From Psychroserpens luteus (GTDB lineage: Bacteria; Bacteroidota; Bacteroidia; Flavobacteriales; Flavobacteriaceae), in assembly GCF_015319355.1 (NCBI RefSeq), contig NZ_JADILU010000004.1:434001-498000 (forward strand): a DNA stretch of 64,000 bases, in the 5' to 3' direction. Shown piece by piece: positions 18,093 to 27,248 of the stretch. Made by a program: the position numbers and the translations under genes. The notes below the pieces were generated by a model that ran no database searches, was not told the DNA's origin, and worked only from the letters and a program-made list of their open reading frames with translations. Numbering within the stretch: position 1 is the stretch's first letter; the number at the start of each line of letters is the position of its first letter.

Positions 18093-19427
18093 ATGAAGTA
18101 TCTAGTATTAACATTAGTAATTTCGCTTCTAATTAGTTGTAAAAATGAAAAGTCAAGTGATGAAGAAATAAGTAATAAAAAGTCAACTTCTGGTGATTTT
18201 TATATGCCAGCAGAATATGAAAAACAAGATGCAGTTTGGTTAGGATGGTCTAATTATCCTCCATACCAAAAACCATTTTTAGATATTACTAAAGCACTTT
18301 ATCCAAAAGTTCCAATCAAGGTAGTTGTAAATAATGAAACTTCGTTAAGTCAATTAAAAGACACATTAACATCACTAGATTTAGATCTCGCCAAATTTCA
18401 GTTTAGGATTATTCCAGATAATAGATATTGGATGCGAGACCATGGAGCAACTTATGTTATCAATGGAAAAGGTGAAAAGAAAGTAGTAGATTTTGGTTGG
18501 ACACTTTACGGTAACAAAGAGTGGTTAGAAAACTATTACGAAGGCAACAAAGATAGTGTCGATGTTTACTATAAACGAGCCTTGAGAAAAACAGGAATGG
18601 TTGATTCAATTATGGGTGCAATGGATAATTTAAAATCCATTAAGACCGATGTTAATATGGAAGGTGGCTCTATTGAAGTAAATGGCAAAGGCACTTTAAT
18701 ACAATCTGAATCTGTAACTTTTCAAAGAAATCCAGGTAAGTCTAAAGATTATCTCGAATCTGAATTAAAACGTGTCCTCGGAGTTTCAAATGTAATCTGG
18801 CTCAAAAGTGGACTAGCAGAAGATGGTTTTTGGTGGAATAAAATATATGAGAATTATTATGGTTGGGGAGTTTCGGGACATACAGACGAATTTGTTCGTT
18901 TTGTAAACGACTCTACAATTTTATTAGCTTGGGTAGATGAGTCTGAAAAAGATTTAAATCCAATAAACAAATGGAATTATGAAAGAATGTCAGAAAATCT
19001 AAAAATTCTAGAAAATGCAAAAGACCAAGATGGTAAACCGTTTAAAATCATAAAATTTCCACTTCCCGATCCTATCTATCTAAAAACTAAAGTCACCGAA
19101 ACTGACAATAATTCAAGCACGAATTTCGAAGACTGGACAGTTAGAGCAGATTGGGGACCAAATAAAAATGAATTAAAAGTTGGAGACTCTATAAATTGGG
19201 TTGCAGCATCAAGCTACTTAAATTATTTAGTAACTAATGATTTGGTTTTAATGTCCACCTATATCGAGCAAGGTTCATCAATTGAAAAAGAAGAACAAGC
19301 AAAGAAAATTATGAAAGAAGTTTTTCCTAATAGAGAATTGATACTTTTGGATGTCATGACCATAAATTATAATGGAGGCGGTATTCATTGTTCTACACAA
19401 CAAGAACCTAGCGTGAAAAACAACTAA
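18093..19427 (+). CDS. Agmatine deiminase family lipoprotein
   Basis: 444 residues from ATG 18093. The frame is open further upstream, but this start gives a clean lipoprotein signal (MKYLVLTLVISLLISC, Cys16), whereas the upstream extension does not look like protein. The catalytic region matches the peptidyl-arginine/agmatine deiminase family (PF04371): WMRDHGATYVIN, NMEGGSIEVNG, GVSGHTDEFVRFV and the terminal GGGIHCSTQQEP with the nucleophilic Cys. Family members convert agmatine to N-carbamoylputrescine and ammonia. Lipoprotein export is unusual for that cytosolic pathway, so the substrate may be an external guanidino compound. No N-carbamoylputrescine amidase gene is adjacent. Confidence 0.85.
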   Translation: MKYLVLTLVISLLISCKNEKSSDEEISNKKSTSGDFYMPAEYEKQDAVWLGWSNYPPYQKPFLDITKALYPKVPIKVVVNNETSLSQLKDTLTSLDLDLAKFQFRIIPDNRYWMRDHGATYVINGKGEKKVVDFGWTLYGNKEWLENYYEGNKDSVDVYYKRALRKTGMVDSIMGAMDNLKSIKTDVNMEGGSIEVNGKGTLIQSESVTFQRNPGKSKDYLESELKRVLGVSNVIWLKSGLAEDGFWWNKIYENYYGWGVSGHTDEFVRFVNDSTILLAWVDESEKDLNPINKWNYERMSENLKILENAKDQDGKPFKIIKFPLPDPIYLKTKVTETDNNSSTNFEDWTVRADWGPNKNELKVGDSINWVAASSYLNYLVTNDLVLMSTYIEQGSSIEKEEQAKKIMKEVFPNRELILLDVMTINYNGGGIHCSTQQEPSVKNN

Positions 19428-19450
19428 TGACAAAACATGTCATAATTAAT

Positions 19451-19540
19451 CCACTGGTTCTAGAATACTTACAAAAATCCTTGCAAATTTTCTATTCTAT
19501 TTATATTCATTAAATTAGTTATCTAAACACGTAACAAAAT
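19451..19540 (+). repeat. Cassette-type intergenic repeat, diverged copy
   Basis: CTGGTTCTAGAATACTTACA, then AAAAATCC, ATTAAATTAGTT and AACACGTAACAAA in the order of the copies at 20877 and 22338. Confidence 0.55.
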
Positions 19541-19584
19541 CACACACAAATTCGTTCTGTCTCATGATTACCAACCACTAACCA

Positions 19585-20349
19585 ATGATAAAATTCTTTA
19601 GAAAAATTAGACAAAAAACTCTGACTGAAAATAAGTTCGGAAAATATCTTCTTTATGCAATTGGAGAAATTGTACTTGTCGTTATTGGTATTTTAATAGC
19701 CTTAAGCATTAACAATTGGAGTAATAACAAGGAGCTACGTCATACAGAACAAATGTATTTACTGTCACTGCAAAGTGAATTCCAAACCAATCTTAACAAG
19801 ATAAATGAGTCCATTTCAGAAAATAAAGTCCTAATGATTGACATAGAGCAAATGCTGACTTTATTTGATAATAATGTTCGTGATACCATTAGTGATAAAG
19901 AGATTTCAGATATAATGTTTTCAATTTTTGGAAACACAGTAAGCTATCAACCTTCAAAAGGAGTATTAACTGATATTATTAGCTCAGGGAACCTAAATTT
20001 AATTCAAAATGAACAACTAAGACAACATCTTGCTTCTTTTGAAAGCACGAATGACATATTTGAATTACAAGAAAATGGTATTAATTCTGCAAAAGAGGAA
20101 ATGATACGATTATTAAATATAAATGGAAGCATCCGAAAAGTGGTAATACATAGAGGTCTTAATTTTAAACATCAATCAATTTCCGATACAATTAACAATA
20201 AAAACTTGTTCAGCTTAACTGAATTTGAAAACAACCTTTTAAATTACTATTTGTCAATTAGAGGAGCTAATGGCTCAAAAGTTTTTGGTGGAATAAAAGA
20301 GAAAATAGAACTAATTTTAATTGAACTTGATTCAGAAATAAATAAATAA
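19585..20349 (+). CDS. DUF6090 family protein
   Basis: 254 residues. The N-terminal signature IKFFRKIRQKTLTENKFGKY and then AIGEIVLVVIGILIALSINN is the hallmark of DUF6090: a short basic segment, one membrane helix and a C-terminal, probably periplasmic, helical domain (about 55-250). Function unknown. Two further members are at 20404 and 23612. The 45 bp upstream of this start and of 20404 are nearly identical, indicating tandem duplication that included the leader. Confidence 0.85.
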   Translation: MIKFFRKIRQKTLTENKFGKYLLYAIGEIVLVVIGILIALSINNWSNNKELRHTEQMYLLSLQSEFQTNLNKINESISENKVLMIDIEQMLTLFDNNVRDTISDKEISDIMFSIFGNTVSYQPSKGVLTDIISSGNLNLIQNEQLRQHLASFESTNDIFELQENGINSAKEEMIRLLNINGSIRKVVIHRGLNFKHQSISDTINNKNLFSLTEFENNLLNYYLSIRGANGSKVFGGIKEKIELILIELDSEINK

Positions 20350-20403
20350 ATAACGAAATCACACACAAATTCGTTCTCTCTCATGATAACCAACCGCTAA
20401 ACA

Positions 20404-20820
20404 ATGGTAAAATTCTTTAGAAAAATTCGCCAAAACTTACTTATGGAAAGTAAAACTGGAAAGTATTTTAAATATGCAATTGGAGAAATTATTCTTGTAG
20501 TTATTGGAATTTTAATTGCTTTACAGATTAATAATTGGAATGAAAAACGTAAAATTAATAACGAAATAGAAAGTGTTTTTTCACTACTAGAACAGGAACT
20601 TGAAACTAATACTAAACAAGGTAATAATTTTTTAAACTACGGTTACCGTAGAGATTCTGTTCAAACCATGTTTAATCAAAATAAAGTAACTCCAGAGATG
20701 ATTAGAGCTTCTCCAGAGTTAATGACTGAAGGTTTTGGCACATATACAATGCAATTTCAAGATGATCGGCTCAAGGAACTTATCGCTTTAACAAAACAAG
20801 GAAGATTATCTACTATTTGA
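20404..20820 (+). CDS. DUF6090 family protein, truncated
   Basis: 138 residues, about half the family length. The N-terminal helix region is intact (MVKFFRKIRQNLLMESKTGK, then AIGEIILVVIGILIALQINN) and a coiled region follows. The frame ends at TGA 20818-20820 right after KQGRLSTI. Shifting to another frame at about 20811 keeps the sequence open to 20870 (YYLSKQSKFIRSNKCQLKK), so the stop is probably a frameshift in an already shortened copy. The membrane anchor could still be made. I call it a degraded paralogue. Confidence 0.7.
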   Translation: MVKFFRKIRQNLLMESKTGKYFKYAIGEIILVVIGILIALQINNWNEKRKINNEIESVFSLLEQELETNTKQGNNFLNYGYRRDSVQTMFNQNKVTPEMIRASPELMTEGFGTYTMQFQDDRLKELIALTKQGRLSTI

Positions 20821-20876
20821 GTAAGCAATCTAAATTCATTAGAAGTAATAAATGCCAATTAAAGAAATAACGAAAG

Positions 20877-21010
20877 CTCAACACCCTATATAATTTATTG
20901 CTAGTTCTAGCCTACTCACGAATATTCCTGCGGAATATCCTATCAGTGATTTATTTACTAAATTAGTTGCTTAAACGACGTAACAAACCAGATACAACAA
21001 CGTTACCTGC
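20877..21010 (+). repeat. Cassette-type intergenic repeat, reference copy
   Basis: It begins CTCAACACCCTATATAATTT and runs through an internal palindrome (GAATATTCC-TGC-GGAATATCC) and TTTATTTACTAAATTAGTTG. It ends with CGTAACAAACC, ATACAACAA and CGTTACC. It closely matches the copy at 22338-22467 over both halves. It separates the truncated DUF6090 gene from the phosphodiesterase-like gene. Confidence 0.75.
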
Positions 21011-21030
21011 GAGCTAAAAAACGAACACAA

Positions 21031-22317
21031 ATGAAACAACGGAACATAATAATATCTGTTTTAATTATAGGAATGATATTATTGATTTCTTGTAATAAAA
21101 AAATATTAAACCCATCCAATTCCATTGCGAACACCAACTCTAAAACTGCTCAAAAAAAACCGTATGTAATATTAATTTCACTTGATGGTTTTAGATGGGA
21201 TTATGTAGAAAAATATAACCCACCTAATTTGAGTTCATTCATTAAAAATGGTGTTAAGTCAGAATCATTAATACCTTCATTTCCTACTAAAACTTTTCCA
21301 AACCATTATACAATTGCTACAGGACTTTATCCTGACAAACATGGAATAATAGGAAATATATTTTATGACTATAAAAAAGACACACTATTTAATAAGAGGA
21401 ATCCTAAAATGGCAGAAGACGGGAGTTTTTATGGAGGTTCACCTATTTGGGTTGAGGCAAATAAAGCAGATATTTTAACTGCAAGTTTTTTCTTCGTGGG
21501 AACCGAAGCTAATATTCAAGGAATCAGGCCAACATACTATTATAAATTCGATAATAGTATAAAAAATGAGGTTCGAATAAGTCAGGCAATCAAATGGTTG
21601 AATTTAGACGAAAAAAAGAGACCACAATTAATTACCCTCTATTTTGGAGATTTAGATAAAGTTGGACACCAATTTGGCATCAATGACGAAGAATTAAAAA
21701 AAGCATTGTTTGAATTGGATAAAAATTTGGGTAATTTGTTTAAAGGTGTGTCAGAAACTGGTCTTGATGTAAATATTATCATAGTTTCTGATCATGGTAT
21801 GGGAAATCAATCTACTAACAAAATAATACCAATAGATTCTATTGAAAACGATGACTTATTCATGACAATTGAAAATGGTACAATAGTAAATATTCATCCA
21901 AAAAAAAATGTTGAAATTGATTCTGTACTACAGTATTTAAGACATAAAGAAAACAATTTCAAAGCTTATAAAACTGAAGATACACCAGGCTTTGAGTACA
22001 TCCCAAAAAACAAAAATTGGGGTGCAATACAATTAATACCAGATTACGGTTATCATTTTTGGAACCAAAGACGCAAAGATGCTCTTATCGAAGAAGGTGT
22101 TACAACCTTTGGAGTTCATGGCTACGATAGCAAATACAAAGAAATGCATGGAATATTTTATGCGAATGGTCCAGCTTTTAAAAATCACTTCGAGATCCCT
22201 TCAATAAAAAATATTCATATCTACCCATTAATGTGTGAAATTTTAGGATTGAAAATTCCTGAATCGATAGATGGAGATATAAATGAAATAAAAAATGTTT
22301 TAAAAGAATATAATTGA
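21031..22317 (+). CDS. Nucleotide pyrophosphatase/phosphodiesterase-like lipoprotein (alkaline phosphatase superfamily)
   Basis: 428 residues. A lipoprotein signal (IIGMILLISC, Cys about 21) is followed by the alkaline phosphatase-superfamily fold of the ENPP type. ISLDGFRWDY carries the first metal Asp, PTKTFPNHYTIATGLYPDKH the nucleophilic Thr and Asn, YFGDLDKVGHQFG and VSDHGMG the remaining Asp/His zinc ligands, and GVHGYDSKYKEMHGIF the late His. ENPP-type enzymes cleave nucleotide or lipid phosphodiesters with two zinc ions. Here it would act outside the inner membrane, in keeping with nutrient scavenging. It is flanked on both sides by the cassette-type repeat. Confidence 0.9.
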   Translation: MKQRNIIISVLIIGMILLISCNKKILNPSNSIANTNSKTAQKKPYVILISLDGFRWDYVEKYNPPNLSSFIKNGVKSESLIPSFPTKTFPNHYTIATGLYPDKHGIIGNIFYDYKKDTLFNKRNPKMAEDGSFYGGSPIWVEANKADILTASFFFVGTEANIQGIRPTYYYKFDNSIKNEVRISQAIKWLNLDEKKRPQLITLYFGDLDKVGHQFGINDEELKKALFELDKNLGNLFKGVSETGLDVNIIIVSDHGMGNQSTNKIIPIDSIENDDLFMTIENGTIVNIHPKKNVEIDSVLQYLRHKENNFKAYKTEDTPGFEYIPKNKNWGAIQLIPDYGYHFWNQRRKDALIEEGVTTFGVHGYDSKYKEMHGIFYANGPAFKNHFEIPSIKNIHIYPLMCEILGLKIPESIDGDINEIKNVLKEYN

Positions 22318-22337
22318 ATTAAGAATAAAGCCAGTTA

Positions 22338-22467
22338 CCAACACCGTATATAATTTATTGCTAGTTCTTGCCTACTTACAAAAATCCTCACAGATTTTAT
22401 TGGTTAGTTTTTATTTACTAAATTAGTTACTTCAACACGTAACTAACCATAAGCGAACATGTTGGCG
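22338..22467 (+). repeat. Cassette-type intergenic repeat, reference copy
   Basis: CCAACACCGTATATAATTTA opens the element. TTGCTAGTTCTTGCCTACTT and ACTAAATTAGTTACTT match the 20877 copy. It ends CGTAACTAACC...TGTTGGCG. The outermost CCAACA and TGTTGG are inverted repeats of one another. Confidence 0.75.
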
Positions 22468-22502
22468 ACAATAAAAAAAACCATCTTACTAAATAAGAAC
22501 AT

Positions 22503-23615
22503 ATGAAAATATTAAAGAAAATAGGAAAATGGTTTTTAATTTTATTGGGAGCATTTGTTGCTTTTATTCTAGTTGTTTTACTAATAATCCGAATCAATAG
22601 TTCTGGAAACGAAGAACCTTTTTTAGACGAAAAGGGTAATGTTCTTCCCAATAGTGTCGCTATGCACGAGGATATGCTAATAAATGGCGTCAATCAAAGG
22701 GTGACCATAAGAGGAAAAGACAAGAATAATCCCGTGTTACTCATAGTTCACGGTGGACCAGGCGCACCAATTTTACCTGTAATTTACAAACTTACAGGAG
22801 TTGATTTAGAAGATCTATTTACGGTTTGCTATTGGGATCAAAGAGGCTCTGGACTGGCCTATAATGACAGCATACCTGATTCGTCCATAACCTTAACCAA
22901 TATAGTAGATGATGGTTTAGAGCTATCAAATCACTTAAAAAAGACTTTCAAAAAAGATAAAATTTACATCGAAGGTCTATCATGGGGAACAGCTGTAGCA
23001 GCTTATATGGTTCAAAAAAAACCAGAATTATATCACGCCTATATTGGTAGCGGTTTGATGGCGAATCTATCATTTTCAGAAGAATTATCTTATGAATTTG
23101 CAATGTCAGAATCCCAAAAATATAATGACACCATTTCAATCAATCAATTAAAACAAATTGGAAAACCACCTTATGTTAAAAATTCAAAAAATTCAGTAAC
23201 TGAAGCCTTTGAAACAGAACGAAAGATTGTAATGAAGTATGCACCGATAAAATTAGATACCGATTTTAATTTCATTAAAAGTATGTTTTTAGATAATGGG
23301 TTGACGTTTAAGGAAAAATTTACTGATATGATAAATAGTCCTGAATCCTACTATCCTGCATCTAAGATTTTAGAATCTACTGCTATCGATATGAATCTCA
23401 TGCGTGATATTCCGGAATTGAAAGTGCCAGTTTATATATTACAAGGAGATAATGACCATTTTACCGAAACATCTGTAGCAAAAGCCTATTTTGATTCCAT
23501 TATTGCGCCATCTAAAAAATGGTTTTTATTTGAAAATGGAACGCACGGAGTACAAGTGGAATATCCAGAAAAATACCGTTCAATCTATATTAATGAAGTA
23601 TTAAAGAACCAATGA
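22503..23615 (+). CDS. Alpha/beta hydrolase
   Basis: 370 residues. An N-terminal hydrophobic helix (WFLILLGAFVAFILVVLLII, about 10-30) anchors the protein. The catalytic domain shows LLIVHGGPGAPI (oxyanion loop), YWDQRGSG, the nucleophile elbow GLSWGTA, the acid DNDHF and His in ENGTHG. The HGGPG and DQRGSG pair is characteristic of prolyl aminopeptidase-like hydrolases. The membrane anchor suggests action on the periplasmic side. Its stop overlaps the next gene, a DUF6090 protein, by 4 bp (ATGA), so the two are translationally coupled and probably act together. Confidence 0.88.
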   Translation: MKILKKIGKWFLILLGAFVAFILVVLLIIRINSSGNEEPFLDEKGNVLPNSVAMHEDMLINGVNQRVTIRGKDKNNPVLLIVHGGPGAPILPVIYKLTGVDLEDLFTVCYWDQRGSGLAYNDSIPDSSITLTNIVDDGLELSNHLKKTFKKDKIYIEGLSWGTAVAAYMVQKKPELYHAYIGSGLMANLSFSEELSYEFAMSESQKYNDTISINQLKQIGKPPYVKNSKNSVTEAFETERKIVMKYAPIKLDTDFNFIKSMFLDNGLTFKEKFTDMINSPESYYPASKILESTAIDMNLMRDIPELKVPVYILQGDNDHFTETSVAKAYFDSIIAPSKKWFLFENGTHGVQVEYPEKYRSIYINEVLKNQ

Positions 23616-24388
23616 TAAAATTCTTTAGAAAAATACGTTACGATCTTATGGAGAAAAATAAAACTGGAAAGTATTTAAAATATGCCATTGGAGAAATTGT
23701 ACTTGTAGTGATTGGAATATTAATTGCGCTTCAAATTAATAATTGGAATCAAAACCAATCTGATCGCAAAAAAGAAGTTACCATACTAGAAGAACTTAAA
23801 AAAGAATTTGAAGAGAACTCCATTAGGTATAAAGAAACAATAAATGGACAAACATTTGCGCTCAACTCTAACCAATCATTTCTGCTATGCCTAGAAAAGA
23901 AAAACTTAAATTATAAAAGAGACTCTATAGCTGTTTTTATTCTTTTTGGTCCACTTAATTATTTTCGAGCAGAACCAGTTATAGGAGCCTATCAATCTAT
24001 TAACGCGAGTGGAAATATAAGTCTCATTCAAAATTCAGTTTTAAAATCTAAGTTAGCAGCTTTTGCCTCTGAAATATCTCAAGGTTTCGAAGATGAAGTA
24101 AGTTCTATGGACCTTTTGAATCTACTAAATGTTGAATTTAGTTCTATACTCGAACCATTGATGTCTACAGAAATCAGAGAGCAATTAGGATTAAAACAAT
24201 CTCAAAATATGGATATAGAATATCAAAATAATGCGCTTTCAAAATTGTATGAAAATCAAAATATTATGAGCCTTGCTTTAATGAGAGGACGAACGGAACA
24301 TAATAGATTATACCTTCAAAAGAAGATGCTGACTTACACAGATGAAATAATAGATTTAATAAATAATGAGTTGAATACTGAAAAATAA
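23612..24388 (+). CDS. DUF6090 family protein
   Basis: 258 residues. The DUF6090 start MIKFFRKIRYDLMEKNKTGK is followed by AIGEIVLVVIGILIALQINN (membrane helix) and a helical C-terminal domain with GAYQSINASGNISLIQN, the segment corresponding to GVLTDIISSGNLNLIQN in the 19585 copy. It overlaps the upstream hydrolase by 4 bp. Function unknown; the coupling to a membrane-anchored hydrolase is the best clue. The sequence AATAACGAAAGC right after the stop also follows the 20404 gene. Confidence 0.85.
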   Translation: MIKFFRKIRYDLMEKNKTGKYLKYAIGEIVLVVIGILIALQINNWNQNQSDRKKEVTILEELKKEFEENSIRYKETINGQTFALNSNQSFLLCLEKKNLNYKRDSIAVFILFGPLNYFRAEPVIGAYQSINASGNISLIQNSVLKSKLAAFASEISQGFEDEVSSMDLLNLLNVEFSSILEPLMSTEIREQLGLKQSQNMDIEYQNNALSKLYENQNIMSLALMRGRTEHNRLYLQKKMLTYTDEIIDLINNELNTEK

Positions 24389-24425
24389 CGAAAGCACAAC
24401 ACCGCATATAAAAAACTGCAATTTG
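24388..24425 (+). repeat. Cassette-type intergenic repeat, left end only
   Basis: ACGAAAGCACAACACCGCAT matches the left end of the 20877 copy (ACGAAAGCTCAACACCCTAT). The element then breaks off into unrelated sequence. Confidence 0.5.
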
Positions 24426-24532
24426 TAGTTAAACCAAAGTCAATTGCTCATTTGCTTGTCTCTAATTTTTTCTTCGGAAAATGTCTAACACAAAAACTTC
24501 AACGCTTCTTATTAATGAATGTGACCCACAAT

Positions 24533-25105
24533 ATGAAAAACGACGTGAAATACATAACGAATGCTATTTTAAATGAAATAATCAAGCCCAAGAAAAGCGT
24601 ATTAACTAAGTTACTAATTGAATTTATAAATATTCATTCCATTAAATTAATTGACGAATCTAAAAACTTAAAAGTAGTATCATTTGAATACGAAATGCCT
24701 TTTGAGTTTAATTATGTAGGATATCCAGAATCTGAAATAATAGCTCAAGACTATTGGAATGATCACCATCACATTGATATTTCTAATGAAAGTGATGATG
24801 ACAAAATAGAACAGATTTTCAAAAAATACGGATTCGAACCTGTAGAAGATGAATTCCATCACTGGGAAAACGAAGATAACGGTGAATATATTGAGGCTAA
24901 TTTTATTTTTGAAAAACTAGAAGATGATTTATTTCATGAAGCTTGGACAGAAGCTAAGAGAATGACAAATTCAAACTACCGTTGTTTCTTTTTTCAACAT
25001 GATTCTTATTATGGAATTGATGCAGACACAAGAAAAGCTGCAGGTTCTGATGATGTGATAGACCTATTAAATAAAGAAGGATTTGATTATATCCTAATGA
25101 AATAA
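24533..25105 (+). CDS. Hypothetical acidic protein
   Basis: 190 residues from ATG 24533 (MKNDVKYITNAILNEI); ATG 24515 adds six residues, and farther upstream the sequence is repeat-derived and unlikely to be coding. Soluble, acidic and rich in aromatic residues (HHWENEDNGEY, CFFFQHDSYYGIDADTR), without signal or membrane segments. No family recognised. It lies between a broken cassette-type repeat and the putative defence cluster. Confidence 0.5.
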   Translation: MKNDVKYITNAILNEIIKPKKSVLTKLLIEFINIHSIKLIDESKNLKVVSFEYEMPFEFNYVGYPESEIIAQDYWNDHHHIDISNESDDDKIEQIFKKYGFEPVEDEFHHWENEDNGEYIEANFIFEKLEDDLFHEAWTEAKRMTNSNYRCFFFQHDSYYGIDADTRKAAGSDDVIDLLNKEGFDYILMK

Positions 25106-25172
25106 AATATTGTAAGCAAAATCTATATAAAGCATACAACTCCACTTTAAAATCTATTAGCTACTTATTTTT

Positions 25173-25278
25173 CTTCATTACGGTAAACCGTAAACAAACC
25201 AAATAACTTTAACATACTTTTATTGAAATATACGTAGAACTACGTATAGGTTTTGTAGGAAAAATAGCTGAGGTTTGT
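25173..25278 (+). promoter_or_regulatory. Palindrome-containing element, copy 2
   Basis: Nearly identical over about 100 bp to the element at 29367-29474. It contains ACGGTAAACCGT (25180-25191), then CTTTTATTGAAA and the 18-bp palindrome ATACGTAGAACTACGTAT (25230-25247). It lies about 120 bp upstream of the 614-residue nuclease gene. It is probably an operator and promoter region bound by a dimeric regulator; a structured leader is the alternative. Confidence 0.6.
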
Positions 25279-25367
25279 TCAATCGCGAATATTGACAATT
25301 GTAACAGTCAATATTCTAAAATCTTATACGCAACCCAACCTAACAAAAGTACTAACGATCAAAACAT

Positions 25368-27212
25368 ATGAAATTAGAAAAGATTTTGGATAAACTCGGT
25401 TCAATAGAAAAGAACTCTTTTATTAAAATTATCGACAATATCATAGCGAAAAACCCAAAAAACGGAAAAGAAATTGATAAGATTTTGAGTTCGTCAGACA
25501 AAGGTTTAAAATCGGTTGATAATCAAAATATATCCAACATTTTCGCTTTAACCGAAAGCGAATTTCAAGAACATATTAAATGTGAATTTCAAGAAATCAC
25601 ATCTCAATTAGATATTTTAATTGACATAATAATTCGTGACGGAAACTGCATAATGAAACAAGACTGGTTTTCGAGATTATATGAATCCGAAATCAAACAT
25701 TTAAAAACAAGAATAAAAGGATTAAATGCTGACTTTGATAATGATAAATCAGAATTAAGCGCAGAACGAAAACGAGATTATAAAATTTACAAATCTTGTT
25801 TACATACTGCTTACCATAATGATGTTGAAAACAATCGAGAGGCAAAAATCACATCAGATGAATTATCTATTATTCTAACTCTTTCTAAACAATTAGGACT
25901 GTCTCAAGAAGAAGTAAAATTGATTAATTATTCAATATTACCAATCAAAAAAATTGACGTTCAAGAGGTCATTAAAGGTCTTAAAAATATTGGAGTTATA
26001 TTTTTTTCAAACAAAGAAAACACTATTTACGTTGCAGACGAAATGGTTAGAATGTTACGTAAAATAAGAGAAAAAGAAGTTGCCGAAAAATTCTATAGAA
26101 GAACTCTTAAACTTTTACGAGAACCTATCATTAATCAAATTGGAAGAGATCACAATATTGATAGAAATTTGACATACGCTCAAAAAATTGAAAAAATCAT
26201 AAAAGAAGGTGTTTCTTTTACTAGTCTGCTTTTAGAAGACATTTATAAACAAGGAAGTACATTAACAGAAAAGAAAAAGACCTTAAATGAACTTTGTGAA
26301 AAAGGTCTAAACATCTCAAATTTAAAAGGCAGTACGCTAGATGACAAAATAAGTAGTCTAATTGAATATTTTGACAATATTGAACGTGATGAAAAAGTGG
26401 GCATTTCACTTGACGGTTTTGACAAACTACTCACTGAACTAAATGAGTCTTTACCAAAACTTAATAAATGCATTAAAGATCAGTTTGAATTACAAGATGA
26501 ATTCGTGTTAAAAGCAGATTTCTTACTTGATTACAATATTAAACCTAGAGATATTTTAGATTTAATTATTAAAAAAGATTTGACAAAATTCATTAAAGAC
26601 AATGGAATTAAACAGCGTGGAGATGACATTCTAAACATTCTTGAACATTACAAAGATGTTGAGAATTTGTATTTAGAGAACTTCGAAAATGTTGCTTATA
26701 GAAATCTAAACTTATTAAAAGAAAACGGGATAACCGTTAAAGAAAGTGAACTTGGTTTAAAATTCGAAGATTTAACCAAAGTTATATTCAAAAGTTTAGG
26801 GTTTAACGTTGATGATGCATTTAAAAACAATCTCAATACCAAAAAGGATATGATGGATATTCTTTTAAACTTAGACAATAACGAAATCATTATTGTAGAA
26901 TGCAAAACTAGTAAAGAAAGAGGCTACAATAAATTTAGCTCTGTTTCAAGGCAATTAAAATCCTATCAAAATTTAGCACTCAAAAACAACTTACGCATTG
27001 TTAAAATTCTACTTGTGGCACCAGAGTTTAGTGATGATTTCGTAACAGATTGTGAAATGGATACAGAAATGAATTTATCCCTTATTACCGCCTCTACGCT
27101 ATCCAATATCTCAGAGGCTTTTAAAACATCCAAGTACAATGAGTTTCCTCACGTTTTATTTCGAGATATAGTAATAAACGAGGAACGTATATTAAAGGCA
27201 TTAAGTAAATAA
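25368..27212 (+). CDS. Large protein with C-terminal PD-(D/E)XK nuclease domain
   Basis: 614 residues, mostly helical. About residues 95-190 (KITSDELSIILTLSKQLGLS) look like a TerB-type acidic helical domain. The long middle part is not recognised and has repeated helical segments (LLEDIYKQGSTLTEKKKTL, LNELCEKGLNISNLKGSTL). The C-terminus (about 470-614) has a restriction-endonuclease fold: Asp494 or Asp497 in KKDMMDILL and Glu511-x-Lys513 in IIIVECKTS, with LKFEDLTKVIFKSLGF as the preceding helix. Such Mrr-like domains cut DNA in restriction or anti-phage proteins. It starts a tight cluster with a second nuclease 36 bp downstream. The target and trigger are unknown. Confidence 0.72.
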   Translation: MKLEKILDKLGSIEKNSFIKIIDNIIAKNPKNGKEIDKILSSSDKGLKSVDNQNISNIFALTESEFQEHIKCEFQEITSQLDILIDIIIRDGNCIMKQDWFSRLYESEIKHLKTRIKGLNADFDNDKSELSAERKRDYKIYKSCLHTAYHNDVENNREAKITSDELSIILTLSKQLGLSQEEVKLINYSILPIKKIDVQEVIKGLKNIGVIFFSNKENTIYVADEMVRMLRKIREKEVAEKFYRRTLKLLREPIINQIGRDHNIDRNLTYAQKIEKIIKEGVSFTSLLLEDIYKQGSTLTEKKKTLNELCEKGLNISNLKGSTLDDKISSLIEYFDNIERDEKVGISLDGFDKLLTELNESLPKLNKCIKDQFELQDEFVLKADFLLDYNIKPRDILDLIIKKDLTKFIKDNGIKQRGDDILNILEHYKDVENLYLENFENVAYRNLNLLKENGITVKESELGLKFEDLTKVIFKSLGFNVDDAFKNNLNTKKDMMDILLNLDNNEIIIVECKTSKERGYNKFSSVSRQLKSYQNLALKNNLRIVKILLVAPEFSDDFVTDCEMDTEMNLSLITASTLSNISEAFKTSKYNEFPHVLFRDIVINEERILKALSK

Positions 27213-27248
27213 AAAAAAACCTCAAGCTAAAGAAAGTCCGCAAACACA

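Noticed and set aside
24480-24576. 32-codon ORF MSNTKTSTLLINECDPQYEK... overlapping the start of the 24533 gene
   Set aside because: Reads like protein but is very short, overlaps the better frame and has no neighbour that would explain it.
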